Assembly: GCA_019802505.1 (NCBI GenBank)
Contig: JAFMOC010000037.1
Coordinates: 4,339,501 to 4,403,500 of the forward strand
DNA: 64,000 nt
Source: Corydoras sp. C115
Lineage: Eukaryota; Chordata; Actinopteri; Siluriformes; Callichthyidae
Direction of reading: 5' to 3'
Shown here piece after piece: positions 11,459 to 22,990 of this stretch. The notes beneath the pieces are model-generated. The model saw nothing but the letters and a program-made list of their open reading frames with translations. It did no database searches and was not told where the DNA came from. Numbering within the stretch: the stretch's first letter is position 1; every line of letters starts with the position of its first letter. The position numbers and the translations under genes are program-made.

Positions 11459-11596
11459 GTGCCCAATGATAGATTGGCGTCCTGTCCTGGGTGTATCTGC
11501 CCAGCGCCCGAAATGTTCTCCCCTAGATGGGCATGGGGAACCCCACCGCAACCCTAATAGAGGATAAAGCGGAAGATAATGAATGAAAAAATGAAT
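11459..11596 (+). mobile_element. SINE, 5'-truncated 3' fragment
   Basis: It starts at GTGCCCAATGATAGATTGGC and carries the full 3' domain and tail. The perfect 11-bp target-site duplication AAACTGATTCT is at 11448-11458 and 11597-11607, so truncation occurred at insertion. Confidence 0.93.
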
Positions 11597-11645
11597 AAAC
11601 TGATTCTACATAAAAGTAAACCATAAATAACAAAAATTAAAATGT

Positions 11646-11705
11646 ATTATTATTATTATTACATTACATTATTATTATTATTATTACTACATTACATTAT
11701 TATTT
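11646..11705. repeat. (ATT)n with ACATTACATT interruptions
   Basis: Two blocks of ATT units separated by ACATTACATT. Confidence 0.9.
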
Positions 11706-11929
11706 TATCAAAAATCACGGGACATAATGTTTGGCCTCTTGACATCTGCTGTATGTTGGTCACTCTTTTTTTGTTGTGCTAAAATCATAAAACCTGAATA
11801 AAAATAAAAATAATAAAAAAATTACCTGACTAAAGGGAATCAAAGTAAATTGCTCAAAGTAATTTAAATACTGTATAAAGTGTATGATTAACATATGAAG
11901 GCCTTCTACCACTAGATCATGATAAATGT

Positions 11930-12310
11930 TCCGGTCACCGTGACCTGGCGAACTGTATGGCTATAGCTAATTAGCCTATACAGAACAGGATGGTTAAGGC
12001 GAGGGCCTGCTGCTCCACTGGGGCCCGAATAATCAGAAACAGGCCCGGCATGGCGCTGAAGAGGAAATGTCCAAATAACAAAGAGAGGAATGTTCTCGCG
12101 CCAGGCGGCAGGCCGCCATGTTCCTCATTACTGCGCACAGGTGGGAGAGAGGGGAATCAATGTCAAAAAGCAGCCACCATGTCTGAATCAGCGCCACTAA
12201 TCCAGAGAAAACAATAGCATCATAACGGACTCAGCGGAGCCTGGAAGACGACATATCCCAACAGACCTGGTCCTACAATGGCTCACCAGGCGTCCAGCAA
12301 TAAAACACAG
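11930..12310. other. GC-rich, CpG-containing block, candidate conserved non-coding element
   Basis: This block is clearly richer in G+C and CpG than the AT-rich DNA on both sides, and contains the compact palindromic GGCGGCAGGCCGCC (12105-12118). It has Sox-like AACAAAG and AACAATAG sites. A 75-codon plus-strand frame runs through it but resembles no protein I know. A regulatory element or a decayed gene are both possible. Confidence 0.3.
11933..11945. promoter_or_regulatory. perfect estrogen-response-element palindrome
   Basis: GGTCACCGTGACC is an exact GGTCAnnnTGACC inverted repeat, the consensus half-site pair for estrogen receptors. It stands at the left edge of the GC-richer block at 11930-12300. 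Binding is inferred from the motif only. Confidence 0.45.
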
Positions 12311-12655
12311 CACAAATACAGGATTTATTTACATCACCTGCATTAAATAGCTTGCGAAAAGTCCCAGATCAAATCCTTCTGATAAACCCTGATCGAGTGC
12401 TTCCTTTGTAACTTTGATTATAATGTTCTGTAAAAATACAGACTAACTTTTAGATTAAATACCCTTACTGTGACCCATGTAAATAAGAGAAAGGATACAT
12501 TTCTATTAAAATACTTTTGCTGCTATACTTTTATTAATATATCTCATTTTAAAAACTGTCAAATAATATACATGTGCATACATAGTGGATATGTCTCTTT
12601 ACTGTATATTTTACCCAAAGAAGAACCTCATTCTGTTCTTTTATGCTTATTTTTA

Positions 12656-13005
12656 TCATTCATTCATTATCTTCCGCTTTATCCTTTATTAGGGTCGCGG
12701 GGGGGTTCCCCATGCCCATTCAGGGGACAACGTTTCGGGCGCTGGGCAGATAGACCCAGGACAGGGCGCCAATCTATCGCTGGGCACACACTCACTCACA
12801 CAGACACACTCTATATGGGGCAATTTGGAGAACTCAATTGACTTGATCCATGTTTTTGGACTGTGGGAGGAAACCGGAGAACCCGGAGGAAACCCACGCG
12901 GACACAGGGAGAACATGGAAACTCCACCCAGAGGGGGATTCGAACCTGGAATCCCTAGTGCTGAGAGGAGAACGTGCTAACCACTAAGCCACCGTGCCGC
13001 CCTGT
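12656..13005 (-). mobile_element. SINE, full length, inserted in copy A
   Basis: Inverted copy. The target-site duplication TTATTTTTA is at 12647-12655 and 13006-13014. Absent from the matching place in copy B near 17035, so it inserted after the duplication. Confidence 0.93.
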
Positions 13006-13051
13006 TTATTTTTAATGTCTCAAAAAACATTTTAAAAAAAGGAGTTTTATT

Positions 13052-13376
13052 CATTCATCCATTATCTCCCGCTTCATCCTCTATTAGGGTCGCGGTGGGG
13101 TTCCCCATGCCCATCCAGGGGAGAACATCTCGGGCGCTGGGCAGATACACCCAGGACAGGGCGCCAATCCATCGCTGGGCACACACTCACACAGACACAC
13201 TCTATATGGGGCAATTTAGAGAACTCAATTAACTTGATCCATGTTTTTGGACTGTGGGAGGAAACCGGAGAACCCGGAGGAAACCCACGCGGACACGGGG
13301 AGAACATGGAAACTCCACCCGGATGGGGATTCGAACCTGGAATCCCTAACGCTGAGAGGCGAACGTGCTAACCACC
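13052..13376 (-). mobile_element. SINE with a 29-bp target-site duplication
   Basis: Inverted copy lacking about the first 18 bases of the head (it stops at GCTAACCACC). The flanks 13023-13051 and 13377-13405 match over 29 bp with one difference (AAAAACATTTTAAAAARAGG then AGTTTTATT), much longer than the 8-15 bp usual here. Not present in copy B. Confidence 0.93.
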
Positions 13377-13640
13377 AAAAACATTTTAAAAAGAGGAGTT
13401 TTATTAATTAGTGATTTTATAACTTCACATAAGAGTTGAGGATAGAGTTGTGTAATAATTCAATTACATTTTAAAAAAGATCGGTAGGTTCTGAACTTGG
13501 TGGGCTAGCTGAATCCTTTCTGTGTGGAGTTTGCATGTTCTCTTTATATCTTTCTGGGTTTCCAGTTTTCTGGAGTCCTTATAGATATGTAAATTAGCTG
13601 ATGTGGAAAAACGACTTCCAGGCTAAATGGTTGTCTGGAT

Positions 13641-14242
13641 GTGTTTGTCCTGTCATGGTTACACAATCCTGTGTGTAAACTAAAGTGTGCTGGGACGAAC
13701 TCCCACATCCCTGATTAACATAACCGCTATAGAAAATGTTAGCATGATTAATGTGTTATTGATAATTGCCCTATGTTTTGTGTAGCCCTGCCATAAAACC
13801 AATACATTAACAGATTCGATCTGAAATAATTTCTAATTCATATCAGATTTTGTCAAAAAACAATCCTACTATGTAATTTTATGAACATATGCACTTCATG
13901 ACATTTGTGATTTAATATGCTAGGAAACGGACTGGTTTTCTGGTTTGACAAATAGCAGGTGGGCTTCAGTTTTTTTCAGTGTGTGGCCCAATTAAGAAAT
14001 GAAACCACAACACAAGCTGGACATTTGAATAAATGTTCACGAAAGTATATCAATTCAAAGCAAAACTGTATACCATTACAACACAAGCAATATTCTACAT
14101 GTTGGAGGTTTGTCTACACAGCTGGTTGGAGTTACCAAATACTCAAAGCATCTGCTGGAGCTCTTCTACATCCCAAAAAAGTGCACTTTGCAGCTCATTT
14201 ATAAGTTTACGAATACCTGACCTTCATATCCTATTCCCAAAA
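13641..14242. other. intergenic sequence
   Basis: Nothing recognised apart from the decaying right edge of the duplicated segment. Confidence 0.45.
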
Positions 14243-14333
14243 CATAAGCATTAATATAGATGCAGCCACGTTTCTGGAAAGTCTTGTGTAAAGACTTTCC
14301 AGAAACGTGGCAGCGTCTATATTAATGCTTATG
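14243..14333. repeat. 91-bp near-perfect palindrome (hairpin)
   Basis: Arms 14243-14285 and 14291-14333 are complementary over 43 bp, with one G:T wobble and one A:A mismatch, around the 5-base loop GTGTA. Each arm contains CCACGTTTCTGGAAAGTCTT. There is no A/T-only stretch that would explain this. It could be a fold-back MITE remnant, a small-RNA precursor, or a local inverted duplication; the sequence alone does not decide. Confidence 0.9.
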
Positions 14334-15328
14334 GAGTTTCTGCCCGTGCAGTTAACAGAAAATTTGTAAGGAAAAGCATTGACATTGGATTAGAAAGCCT
14401 GGCTTGCAAATGACTTTCCATCTTATTCCAAGAGTGTTCAGAGGGTTGAGCTCTGTGCTTTGTGTTCCCAAACTATTATTATTATTGTGTAAAAAGGTGC
14501 TGCAGTGATAACATTAATCTTCACTGGCACAAACTGTGAAACACAAGCTAGGTGTTAACATAGTTTTGGCCATGTGAAGCTGTTTAAAGCAAGTCTTAAC
14601 AGGGGAAGGCGTTTTGAAAGACTTCATAAAGGTTAGATATTTAATTACCACTTTCCAGGTGAGTTGTATTAACTGTAGTAACAGTTTGTATAAAACCCTG
14701 TCTGTACAAAATAAGCATTGTTCTTAGCTATCTAATTTGTAGCGGAAATTAAATGTATGGATCTCAAGGGTAATCACTTACACAGGTCACAAGTCTTGCT
14801 GCCAGACGCAAAAAAAGACTAAACCTTTCTGCATGATGTGGTGACTCGGGTGACGTATGTGATACATGTTTCTGAGGTGTTGAGTAATGAACGCAGTAAT
14901 GAAATGGCATTCTACAGTGGAAATCTGAGCAACTGCTGTAATGTAATGTATATATAACATTATAAATGAATTAGTCAACTCACGTCATTTTCTCATATTC
15001 TCAATTGGAATTAAGTCATTTTAAATCATTTATTGTCAGTTTTGCATGACTAAGGTGCTTAAAATGAGCTCATTGATAGTTTATTAGTCATTGTGGGATG
15101 ATCAGTAAAACTTTTAACTGACCATCAAATAAATAATAAAAAAAAATAATAAAAAGATACAGTATATAAACACCATTCTACTAAATATCTAATATCTCAC
15201 ATTCATAAACTACAAATATCTTGTTGCCTAAACTGCAACGTTTCTGAATACAGTACTGTTTATAAATGTTGAGCTTTAATTTCCATGACCAAAACATTGG
15301 GTACAAATTTTTTTTTTTTTTAGATATT
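14334..15328. other. AT-rich intergenic sequence
   Basis: No gene, no clear element ends. Poly-A/T runs at 15138-15156 and 15308-15321. Confidence 0.5.
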
Positions 15329-15340
15329 AACCAAAATAAA

Positions 15341-15694
15341 GGGCGGCACTGTGGCTTAGTGGTTAGCACGTTCGCCTCTCAGCGCTAGGGATTCCCGGTT
15401 CGAATCCCCATCTGGGTGGAGTTTCCATGTTCTCCCCGTGTCTGCATGGGTTTCCTCCGGGTTCTCCAGTTTCCTCCCACAGTCCAAAAACATGGATCAA
15501 GTCAATTGAATTCTCAAAATTGCCCCATATAGAGTGTGTCTGTGTGAGTGAGTGTGTGCCCAGCGATAGATTGGTGCCCTGTCCTGGGTCTATCTGCCCA
15601 GCGCCCGAAACGTTCTCCCCTGGATGGGCATGGGGAACCCCACCGCGACCCTAATAGAGGATAAAGCGGGAAATAATGAATGAATGAATGAATG
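15341..15694 (+). mobile_element. SINE, full length
   Basis: Complete copy with intact box-like motifs. The left flank AACCAAAATAAA and right flank AACCAAAA followed by a 25-A run suggest a target-site duplication overlapping an A-rich tract. Confidence 0.94.
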
Positions 15695-15899
15695 AACCAA
15701 AAAAAAAAAAAAAAAAAAAAAAAAACTACCCATATCTAGATATATGATATAGTTAATGATATAGTTTGGACACGTCCCCTTCTTTATCCATTGTCTATTT
15801 TCTCCACTTACCATATAGATGGACTTTGTAGTTTTACTGTTACATACTATAGTACATTTTTTTAGTTTTTCTTTTTTTTTGTTTGCTGGTTCTCTGTTC

Positions 15900-16275
15900 T
15901 GTATTCATCAAGACATCACAGAACAGGTATAATTTGGGGGGGTGGATTGTTTATCAGTTCTGCAGTGACACGTATGTTGTGAGGGGGTTTTAGTGCAGTA
16001 GTGCTGCTGTAGTTTCATTTAAACACGTTATTGACACTGCTGGAATAGGAATAATGCACCAACCAAATGATACCTGCTCTGTGGTGCTACTATTGGAATC
16101 CCGACCATGAGAGAATAGAGTAAAGGGGACTAACACAGTATGTACTGTAGTCCACAAAAAGATGGACTACAATCTGGAATTGTAGAACTACAAACTCCAT
16201 CTCTACAGTAAGTGAAACTAAGAACATGGACAATAAGTGAAGTGAAAAGGAGCTGTGTCCAAACTACAGTAATAA
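15900..16275. repeat. probable old dispersed repeat
   Basis: The words around TTTTAGTGCAGTAGTGCTGC and GCACCAACCAAATGATACC resemble a repeat I recall from other teleost genomes (a stretch ending near CACCAACCAAA). The copy is decayed and I cannot name the family or its true ends. Confidence 0.35.
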
Positions 16276-16738
16276 ACGATAAAAAAAAAAAAATGAATAC
16301 TGTAAAATAAGTATTTTTCCCAAACCTGTTTGGAAAAGCTATAAGTAAAATGTATGTTTGGACATGACTTCCTGTTTAACTGAGGAACAAACATGTTTCA
16401 CACTGACAGAAGGTGATTTATATTTAACGGGGTTTGGAGTGGGGGTGGCTCTGGAAGAAGCAGACACTATAGAGTAGAAAGGGACCACAGGTTAACAAGG
16501 AGGATGCCTTTTTTGTAGTTTTGCTAACAAGGGGGCTGGTATTTCACCTCATTCCCCCTTTTAAGACACAGGTCTAATTATCTGACTCATAAATCAGTAT
16601 GACAAGAAGACAAGAAAACAATGTGGGACAAAAATCTGGAACGAAAACAATCTAACAAAAAAATATCACTAATAAATCAGAAAAATAATTCAAAGCTCTT
16701 GAACAATTAAGACTCTGTTAAAGATGCGTCACATGTAG

Positions 16739-17292
16739 AGGATTTATTTACTTCATCTGCGTTAAATAGTTGTTTACCAGACCAAAACCTTTTTATTAAC
16801 CCTGATCAAGTGCTTCCTTTTTAACTGTGTAATTTTTTTTTTTTTTAATAGGACTAACTTTTAAATTAAATACACTTACTCTGACTTTAATATACCAAAG
16901 GATAAATTTCCATTGAAAGCTGTACATTTATTAATAGAACCTATTTTTTAAAAATTGTGAATACTTAATGGACATAATGTTCGCTTTACTGTATGTTTAA
17001 CCGAAAGAAGAAACAGATTATTTTCCTTTGTGTTTCCCTAAACACTGAAAAAACATTTAAAATGATGAGTTTTTAAAAAAAATAGTAACTGTATTACTTC
17101 TCATATAAGGGAGCAGAGCTTTATTTAATGATTCAAATACATTTTTTAATGAGACTTAGATCCTGAGTTTGGTGGGCTGGCAGAATCCTTTCAGTGTTGA
17201 ATTTGCATGTTCTCTTTATATTTGTCTGGATTTCCTCCATGAGCTCCAGTTTCTTTACGAGTCCTTATAGATATGTAAATTAGGTGATTGGG
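16739..17292 (+). repeat. diverged duplicated segment, copy B
   Basis: Partner of 12319-13605 without the two SINEs. Order and orientation are the same. A further short direct repeat, GGGACCACAGGTTAACAAGG (from 16480) versus GGGACCACAGGTTTACAAGG (from 17290), adds a nested layer. Confidence 0.75.
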
Positions 17293-18429
17293 ACCACAGG
17301 TTTACAAGGAGGTTGCATTTTGTTAGTTTTGCCAACAAGACAGCTGACGTGTCAATAAAGAATTTGTAAAATGGATGTTGGAACATCCTTCTGTCTAAAA
17401 CTAGAGGCTTCTCAAATGAACAGAACTTAGAAGTTCACCTGTAAAAAGACACTGCTGTCACAGACTAACAGACCACACAACTGCAGACACTATAGCAACA
17501 TTATCAAGATTATGCTGTTATTATAAGCCCAGTTAAGCTGGCCTTCGTGGTTCAGGACTATCTGACAGTTATAACATTGAAATGATTTGCATGTCAGCAT
17601 ATTTTAAGCGATAATGGTAGTAACCTAATAACATGTTCATGAATTAATAATAGTTTATGCCTTTTTCTCATCTATTTATGTTTTTGGGGGTCAAAAGTCA
17701 ACTTTTTAGACTTTCCCCCTGAAATTTCCATGTTTAACTCCTGGGAGAATTTATTTCCAGGAACATGAATACGACAGTGACCTTATAGTTTTTCCTCCAT
17801 GCAATAAGAAAAATTTATGTTCTTTCAAGCTGATATTGGAATTTTTTTGTTTATATTTAAATCAGAATCCATAGCTCGCCCTTATATGGGACAGACGGGT
17901 GACTCCTAATATGCCAACCAGAAAATAATTATTCTTGTGTTTGATAACCATTGGGAAACAAAGAATCAGGCTTTTTAAGGAAGCTTATGAATGTCTTTTC
18001 CTACGCTCTACTTCTTTTATTGGTCTTTATATTAACTGTAAAAAGTCAGGCTATTAAGAAATGACATGGACATGTTCACCAATTAAATGTGCATTTTTAG
18101 AGATTATAAATAAGCATAAAGGTTTTAAATCCAAATGTTTTTCATTAATAATTTTGCCTGTCATTTTAATTAATTGTCTAACATATATTTGATAGTACTG
18201 ACAACATGCAACAGTTCATAATCTGCATGTCCACAATAAATTTATTTTAAACAATACAAATACATTTCAATCTGTACTAATAATCTATACCAGAATATGT
18301 TTTAGACCAAATACAGGGTTTAAACTAATATTTAATTAGGAATATTAGAGTTTTTGAAAAATACAAGCAGATCTTATTAACATCAATAGTTAAAATTTCT
18401 TAATACTGTGAATATGATTTCTGAAAAAC
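17293..18429. other. AT-rich intergenic sequence
   Basis: No gene or element recognised. Confidence 0.5.
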
Positions 18430-18442
18430 ATAACCTCACCCA

Positions 18443-18792
18443 GGCGGCACGGTGGCTTAGTGGTTAGCACGTTCTCCTCTCAGCGCTAGGGATTCCCGGT
18501 TCGAATCCCCATCTGGGTGGAGTTTCCATGTTCTCCCCGTGTCCGCGTGGGTTTCCTCCGGGTTTTCCGGTTTCCTCCCACAGTCCAAAAACATGGATCA
18601 AGTCAATTGAGTCCTCCAAATTGCCCCATATAGAGTGTGTCTGTGTGAATGAGTGTGTGCCCAGTGATAAATTGTCGCCCTGTCCTGGGTTTATCTGCCC
18701 AGCGCCCGAAACGTTCTCCCCTGGATGGGCATGGGGAACCCCACCGCGACCCTAATGGAGGATAAAGCGGGAGATAATGAATGAATGAATGA
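18443..18792 (+). mobile_element. SINE, full length
   Basis: Complete copy. The target-site duplication is ATAACCTCACCCA at 18430-18442 and ATAACCTCAACCA from 18793, one mismatch. Confidence 0.95.
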
Positions 18793-18805
18793 ATAACCTC
18801 AACCA

Positions 18806-20057
18806 GATGCACAAAAGACGGCCCAAGGTGTTATCATTAAACTGTGATCTTAAAATGTTCTTTAGTGCCTGAGAGTCTAGACCTGGTTTTAGCAGGTTTG
18901 TTTCTATACGCCCAGTCCAAGGCTAAAAGTCAAGAGTTTAAAAAAAGCAATAAACAACCGTTTCAATGACTTCCATGCTTTCCCAATTTGGCAGGGTGCT
19001 TGGTGTGATTTGTAGCGCTTTGTTGGGCTTAATTCGGGGATTTCCCACTGATCTGACTCCTGCTGCTAATCTCTAATCAACAATACACACTCACACAATG
19101 AAGGCAACTGCTGAATTCCCCAGAACTTTCTTTGTGCCTATGCACTACTGTATCCATGTACATCAGGCATAAGGCATACAGTAGAGCAGAATAGTGTACG
19201 TGTGTGTCAGTGGGTGGGTCGGTGTGTGTGTGTTTGTAAAGCCACCGGTGCCTGTGAGCCCCCTGAGGGTTGCAGCAGTGTACCATACAATACCACTCAT
19301 ATTTTTCTGTTTATTTTGCATAGCCAGTACATGCATCATCGCACACCTCTATTGTGTTCAAAATTTAAACCTCCACCTAAAATAAGGAGGATTCAAAAAG
19401 AGCAAACTCTTTTAGCTCAAGAATGCGTGTCCTGGCAGGGGGGCTGCTAAAACGACAGGTTGACACCCAGTGACACATTACACACTCGAACACAGACATT
19501 TGAGTCATGTGTTGACTCCTTTGTAATTGTTCCCACTAGAGAGGAATCATATATGCTGTATAAGTGGTGATGTAGAACAGATGGAGGCATGTGTGGGTTA
19601 TACTGATATAAAACAATAATTATTGTTTATTGAACTTCATTCTGCAGAGCCAAGCCACATTTATTATATGTTAAGAAAACCTACAGTACAATAACCAGAG
19701 GAATTTTACAAGAAACACCCTCCCTAAATTGGCTATAAATGTAGAAATAACAACATACATATACAGATGAAGGAAATACATATTAAACCGTGTTTATTTT
19801 TGGTATTTGGTCATTTTCAGTGTATATAGATACTTAACATGTACAATGTAAACTGGCGATTCTTTTCTAATTCTTACAAATACAGACAAAATCTTCTCAG
19901 GTGTGCTAACATTTTAACTCACACTTAACTCAGACAGACAAACATACACACACATGCAATTTAGTGCAGCTACTTCACCTTGAATCCCCACAGCTTGAAT
20001 ACCCATGCAGACACAATCATGGAAAGATCATGGAAAGAGCCAAGAGCCGGATTTTTA
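18806..20057. other. intergenic sequence
   Basis: A GT-rich stretch lies at 19198-19235. No gene is supported; the short frames there are repeat translations. Confidence 0.5.
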
Positions 20058-20065
20058 AAGCACTT

Positions 20066-20411
20066 GTTATTCATTCATTCATTATCTCCCGCTTTATCTT
20101 CTATTAGGGTCGCGGTGGGGTTCCCCATGCCCATCCAGGGGAGAACATCTCGGGCGCTGGGCAGATAGACCCAGGACAGGGCGCCAAGCAATCGCTGGGC
20201 ACACACTCACTCACACAGACACACTCTATATGGGGCAATTTTGAGAATTCAATTGACTTGATCCATGTTTTTGGACTGTGGGAGGAAACCGGAGAACCCG
20301 GAGGAAACCCACGCGGACATGGGGAGAACATGGAAACTCCACCCAGATGGGGATTTGAACCGGGAATCCCTAGCGCTGAGAGGCGAACGTGCTAACCACT
20401 AAGCCACCACT
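20066..20411 (-). mobile_element. SINE, nearly full length
   Basis: Inverted copy whose head ends at AAGCCACCACT. The target-site duplication AAGCACTT is at 20058-20065 and 20412-20419. Confidence 0.94.
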
Positions 20412-20599
20412 AAGCACTTTATATTAATATTAAATTAAATTTCTCTATAACTAATGTATATGATGTTTGTATTTATGATGTCATACTGGCTTTACACAAA
20501 ACAGTGTAATTTTTTTAAGTGTAATTTGTTATGTGTTACCAGCATTTGTATGTATAGTCCTAAAAACATCTATTTTCATCCAAACCACTTATTCTGATC

Positions 20600-20870
20600 A
20601 GTCACAGAGGTGCTGGAGCAGAGGGCAAAGGGTGATGAAACAGCTTGTACAGGTCACAAGTCCATCACTTGGCAGACACACAGACAAACACACATTTACA
20701 CCCTGGGTCAAGTCCTTATTCACCAACCAGCCTGGGTTTTTTTTTGAGTGTGGGAGAAAACCAGAGCTCAGACAGAAAACGCACACAGACATATGGAGAA
20801 CGTGCAAATGCCACAAAGAAAGGACCTTATGCTGTGAGACCAGACGCCTACCATCTAACCATGTTCTCTC
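20600..20870 (-). repeat. ancient SINE relic
   Basis: GAGTGTGGGAGAAAACCAGA and ATATGGAGAACGTGCAAATG are the inverted central domain in decayed form; the head would be near 20820-20870. Closer to the general fish DANA-type core than to the young copies of this window. Confidence 0.55.
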
Positions 20871-20899
20871 ACTCTATTTACAGTGTTTATATCTAGACT

Positions 20900-21828
20900 T
20901 TTGTAATATTTTTATGCTTCAGTGCCATTAATACGAAAAAAGTGGTATATTTTAAATATAGTGATATGATGCCTATGTTTGAGTGGATATGTTGGTTGTT
21001 ATTTTGAGTTCCAGACCCCTGCTGTCACTGTTCTGCTGTCTCCATTGTTTCCGTACTACTGTAGGCTTACTCCGGTCTGCTCTGACACAACCCCCCCTCA
21101 CCCCCCAACACACAAACACTGTGCATCACACTGTGTTGGAGACATTTTTCTCAAAACACATTTTACAATATATGAGAACCTCAGGAGGTGGAGTTTCCTG
21201 ATTAGACACGGCTCAGGTAAACAAAATGCTTTCCAAGAGAACACACACACACACATCACCTGGCAAATATAGTACAATTGTTCAAACTCAAGGACATTTA
21301 GTCATTTTCTTTAATCTGTAAATCAGAATCAACTTTGTAAATTTTACAGCATAAAGAGTTCTATTTTAATTCTCTTTCCTAACTCTTGTTCACACGTATT
21401 CTGTTATTATAATAAGCACTCTGCGATCCCTTTATTAGGAACATGGTATGATTGGGGCATAGGGCCTATTCTTCTGCTGGGTGGCTATCTGCAATACGAA
21501 ATTATGTCTGAGTGCTTGTCAACTGCTCCCATGAAGAGGAAATTCAGGGATGTTCTTTTTTTATTTTGAAAACACTCAGTATATTACACATGCAAGGGGA
21601 GGTCTTGGTGAGCGCACATATGTAATATAACATGTTATATACTAAAATCAACAAGACAGCACACAGACTATACAATTATTAAACAGAAATTACTATGATT
21701 ACTGTGGTTACTATGAATACTAATTATAATACAATCAGGTAATTTAAAAGAGTAAAAAATGAAAAAATAAAAAGAGACATGAGGAGCTAGAAAATAGGAG
21801 ATGTGTACATGTGGGATGTAAAATTACT
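20900..21828. other. intergenic sequence
   Basis: CCTTTATTAGGAACATGGT near 21429 recalls the ends of old teleost repeats (TTTATTAGGAACA). Nothing else recognised. Confidence 0.35.
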
Positions 21829-21839
21829 GTGTGTGTGTA

Positions 21840-21914
<75 letters not shown>

Positions 21915-21995
21915 ATAAATACACACACATATATATATACACATATACATACACACACACACACACATATATATACAGTATATATATATACACAG
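21829..21995. repeat. compound (GT)n/(AT)n/(AC)n microsatellite
   Basis: GT units lead into about 30 AT units, then AC/AT mixtures. The long frames here on both strands are repeat translations. Confidence 0.97.
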
Positions 21996-22015
21996 TGTAA
22001 TTTGTGTTATTATTA

Positions 22016-22727
22016 AGATACTGATGTTAAATATCTGTGCATGATTATAGGAATTGCATTGTCATTGCCACACAACCAGCTGATTAGATAATAAATATAG
22101 CTATTATCTCTAGAATTACGCACGTTTTGTCAGAGCAGTGGTTGAGACTTGGTGTTTGGGTTGTTTAACGGGTTGCTCATTAAATCTCGCGGATTTCCAA
22201 GTTGCTAGAACCTGCACTCTTAATCCCACCAGCTGAGATGAAATATGGGAACAATACAAGTGAATTGTGATTTAGCATTTGTTTTTCTTTCGTTTGGTTA
22301 ATCAGACACATCAAATGCAAACAATTTGCACCTGGATCTGTGCTGTTTTTAGGTTTATATGTTTCTGTATGTGTACCGATGAATCATACTTCAGCTACAA
22401 ATATGTGAGGAAGACATCTGGCTATGGATGACTAAAGGAAAAGTTTTAATGTTCTGGGAAACATCAGTGAAGAAATAATACTGCTCTGATGGCTACACTT
22501 CCTAATTTCAGTGAGGAATAACCTCCTTGCTCAAGCAAACAGGAACCTTCTGGATAATTGAAAGTTGCTCATTAACACTTGGGGAATGTTCTAAATCCAA
22601 CACAGTGATGACTTCACTCACAGCTGATACTTTTACTACAGTAGCTGCTCCATTTGTATGAGGCAGCTGTTAAAAATGTCGATTACAGACATTGGGTTTA
22701 AAAGCCCAAAAAACATTTTAAGTAGAA
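22016..22727. other. intergenic sequence
   Basis: No gene or element recognised. Confidence 0.5.
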
Positions 22728-22734
22728 AGTCTTC

Positions 22735-22983
22735 AGTGTCTAGTGGGTTTCCTCTGGGTTCTCCGGTTTCCTCCCACAGTCCAAAAACATGGATCAAGTC
22801 AATTGAATTCTCAAAATTGCCCCATATAGAGTGTGTCTGTGTGAGTGAGTGTGTGCCCAGCGATGGATTGGCGCCCTGTCCTGGGTGTATCTGCCCAGCG
22901 CCTGAAACGTTCTCCCCTGGATGGGCATTGGGAACCCCACCGCGACCCTAATAGAGGATAAAGCGGGAGATAATGAATGAATG
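22735..22983 (+). mobile_element. SINE, 5'-truncated (no tRNA head)
   Basis: It starts within the central domain at GTGGGTTTCCTCTGGGTTC and continues to the tail. A short target-site match AGTCTTC is at 22728-22734 and 22984-22990. Confidence 0.9.
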
Positions 22984-22990
22984 AGTCTTC

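Larger units (their letters stand above)
12319..13605 (+). repeat. diverged duplicated segment, copy A
   Basis: With the two SINEs removed, this segment aligns in order with 16739-17292. Matching blocks include GGATTTATTTACATCACCTG / GGATTTATTTACTTCATCTG, CCCTGATCGAGTGCTTCCTT / CCCTGATCAAGTGCTTCCTT, and CCTTATAGATATGTAAATTA in both. The 3' end includes a decayed SINE-like core (GTGGAGTTTGCATGTTCTC). Confidence 0.75.
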
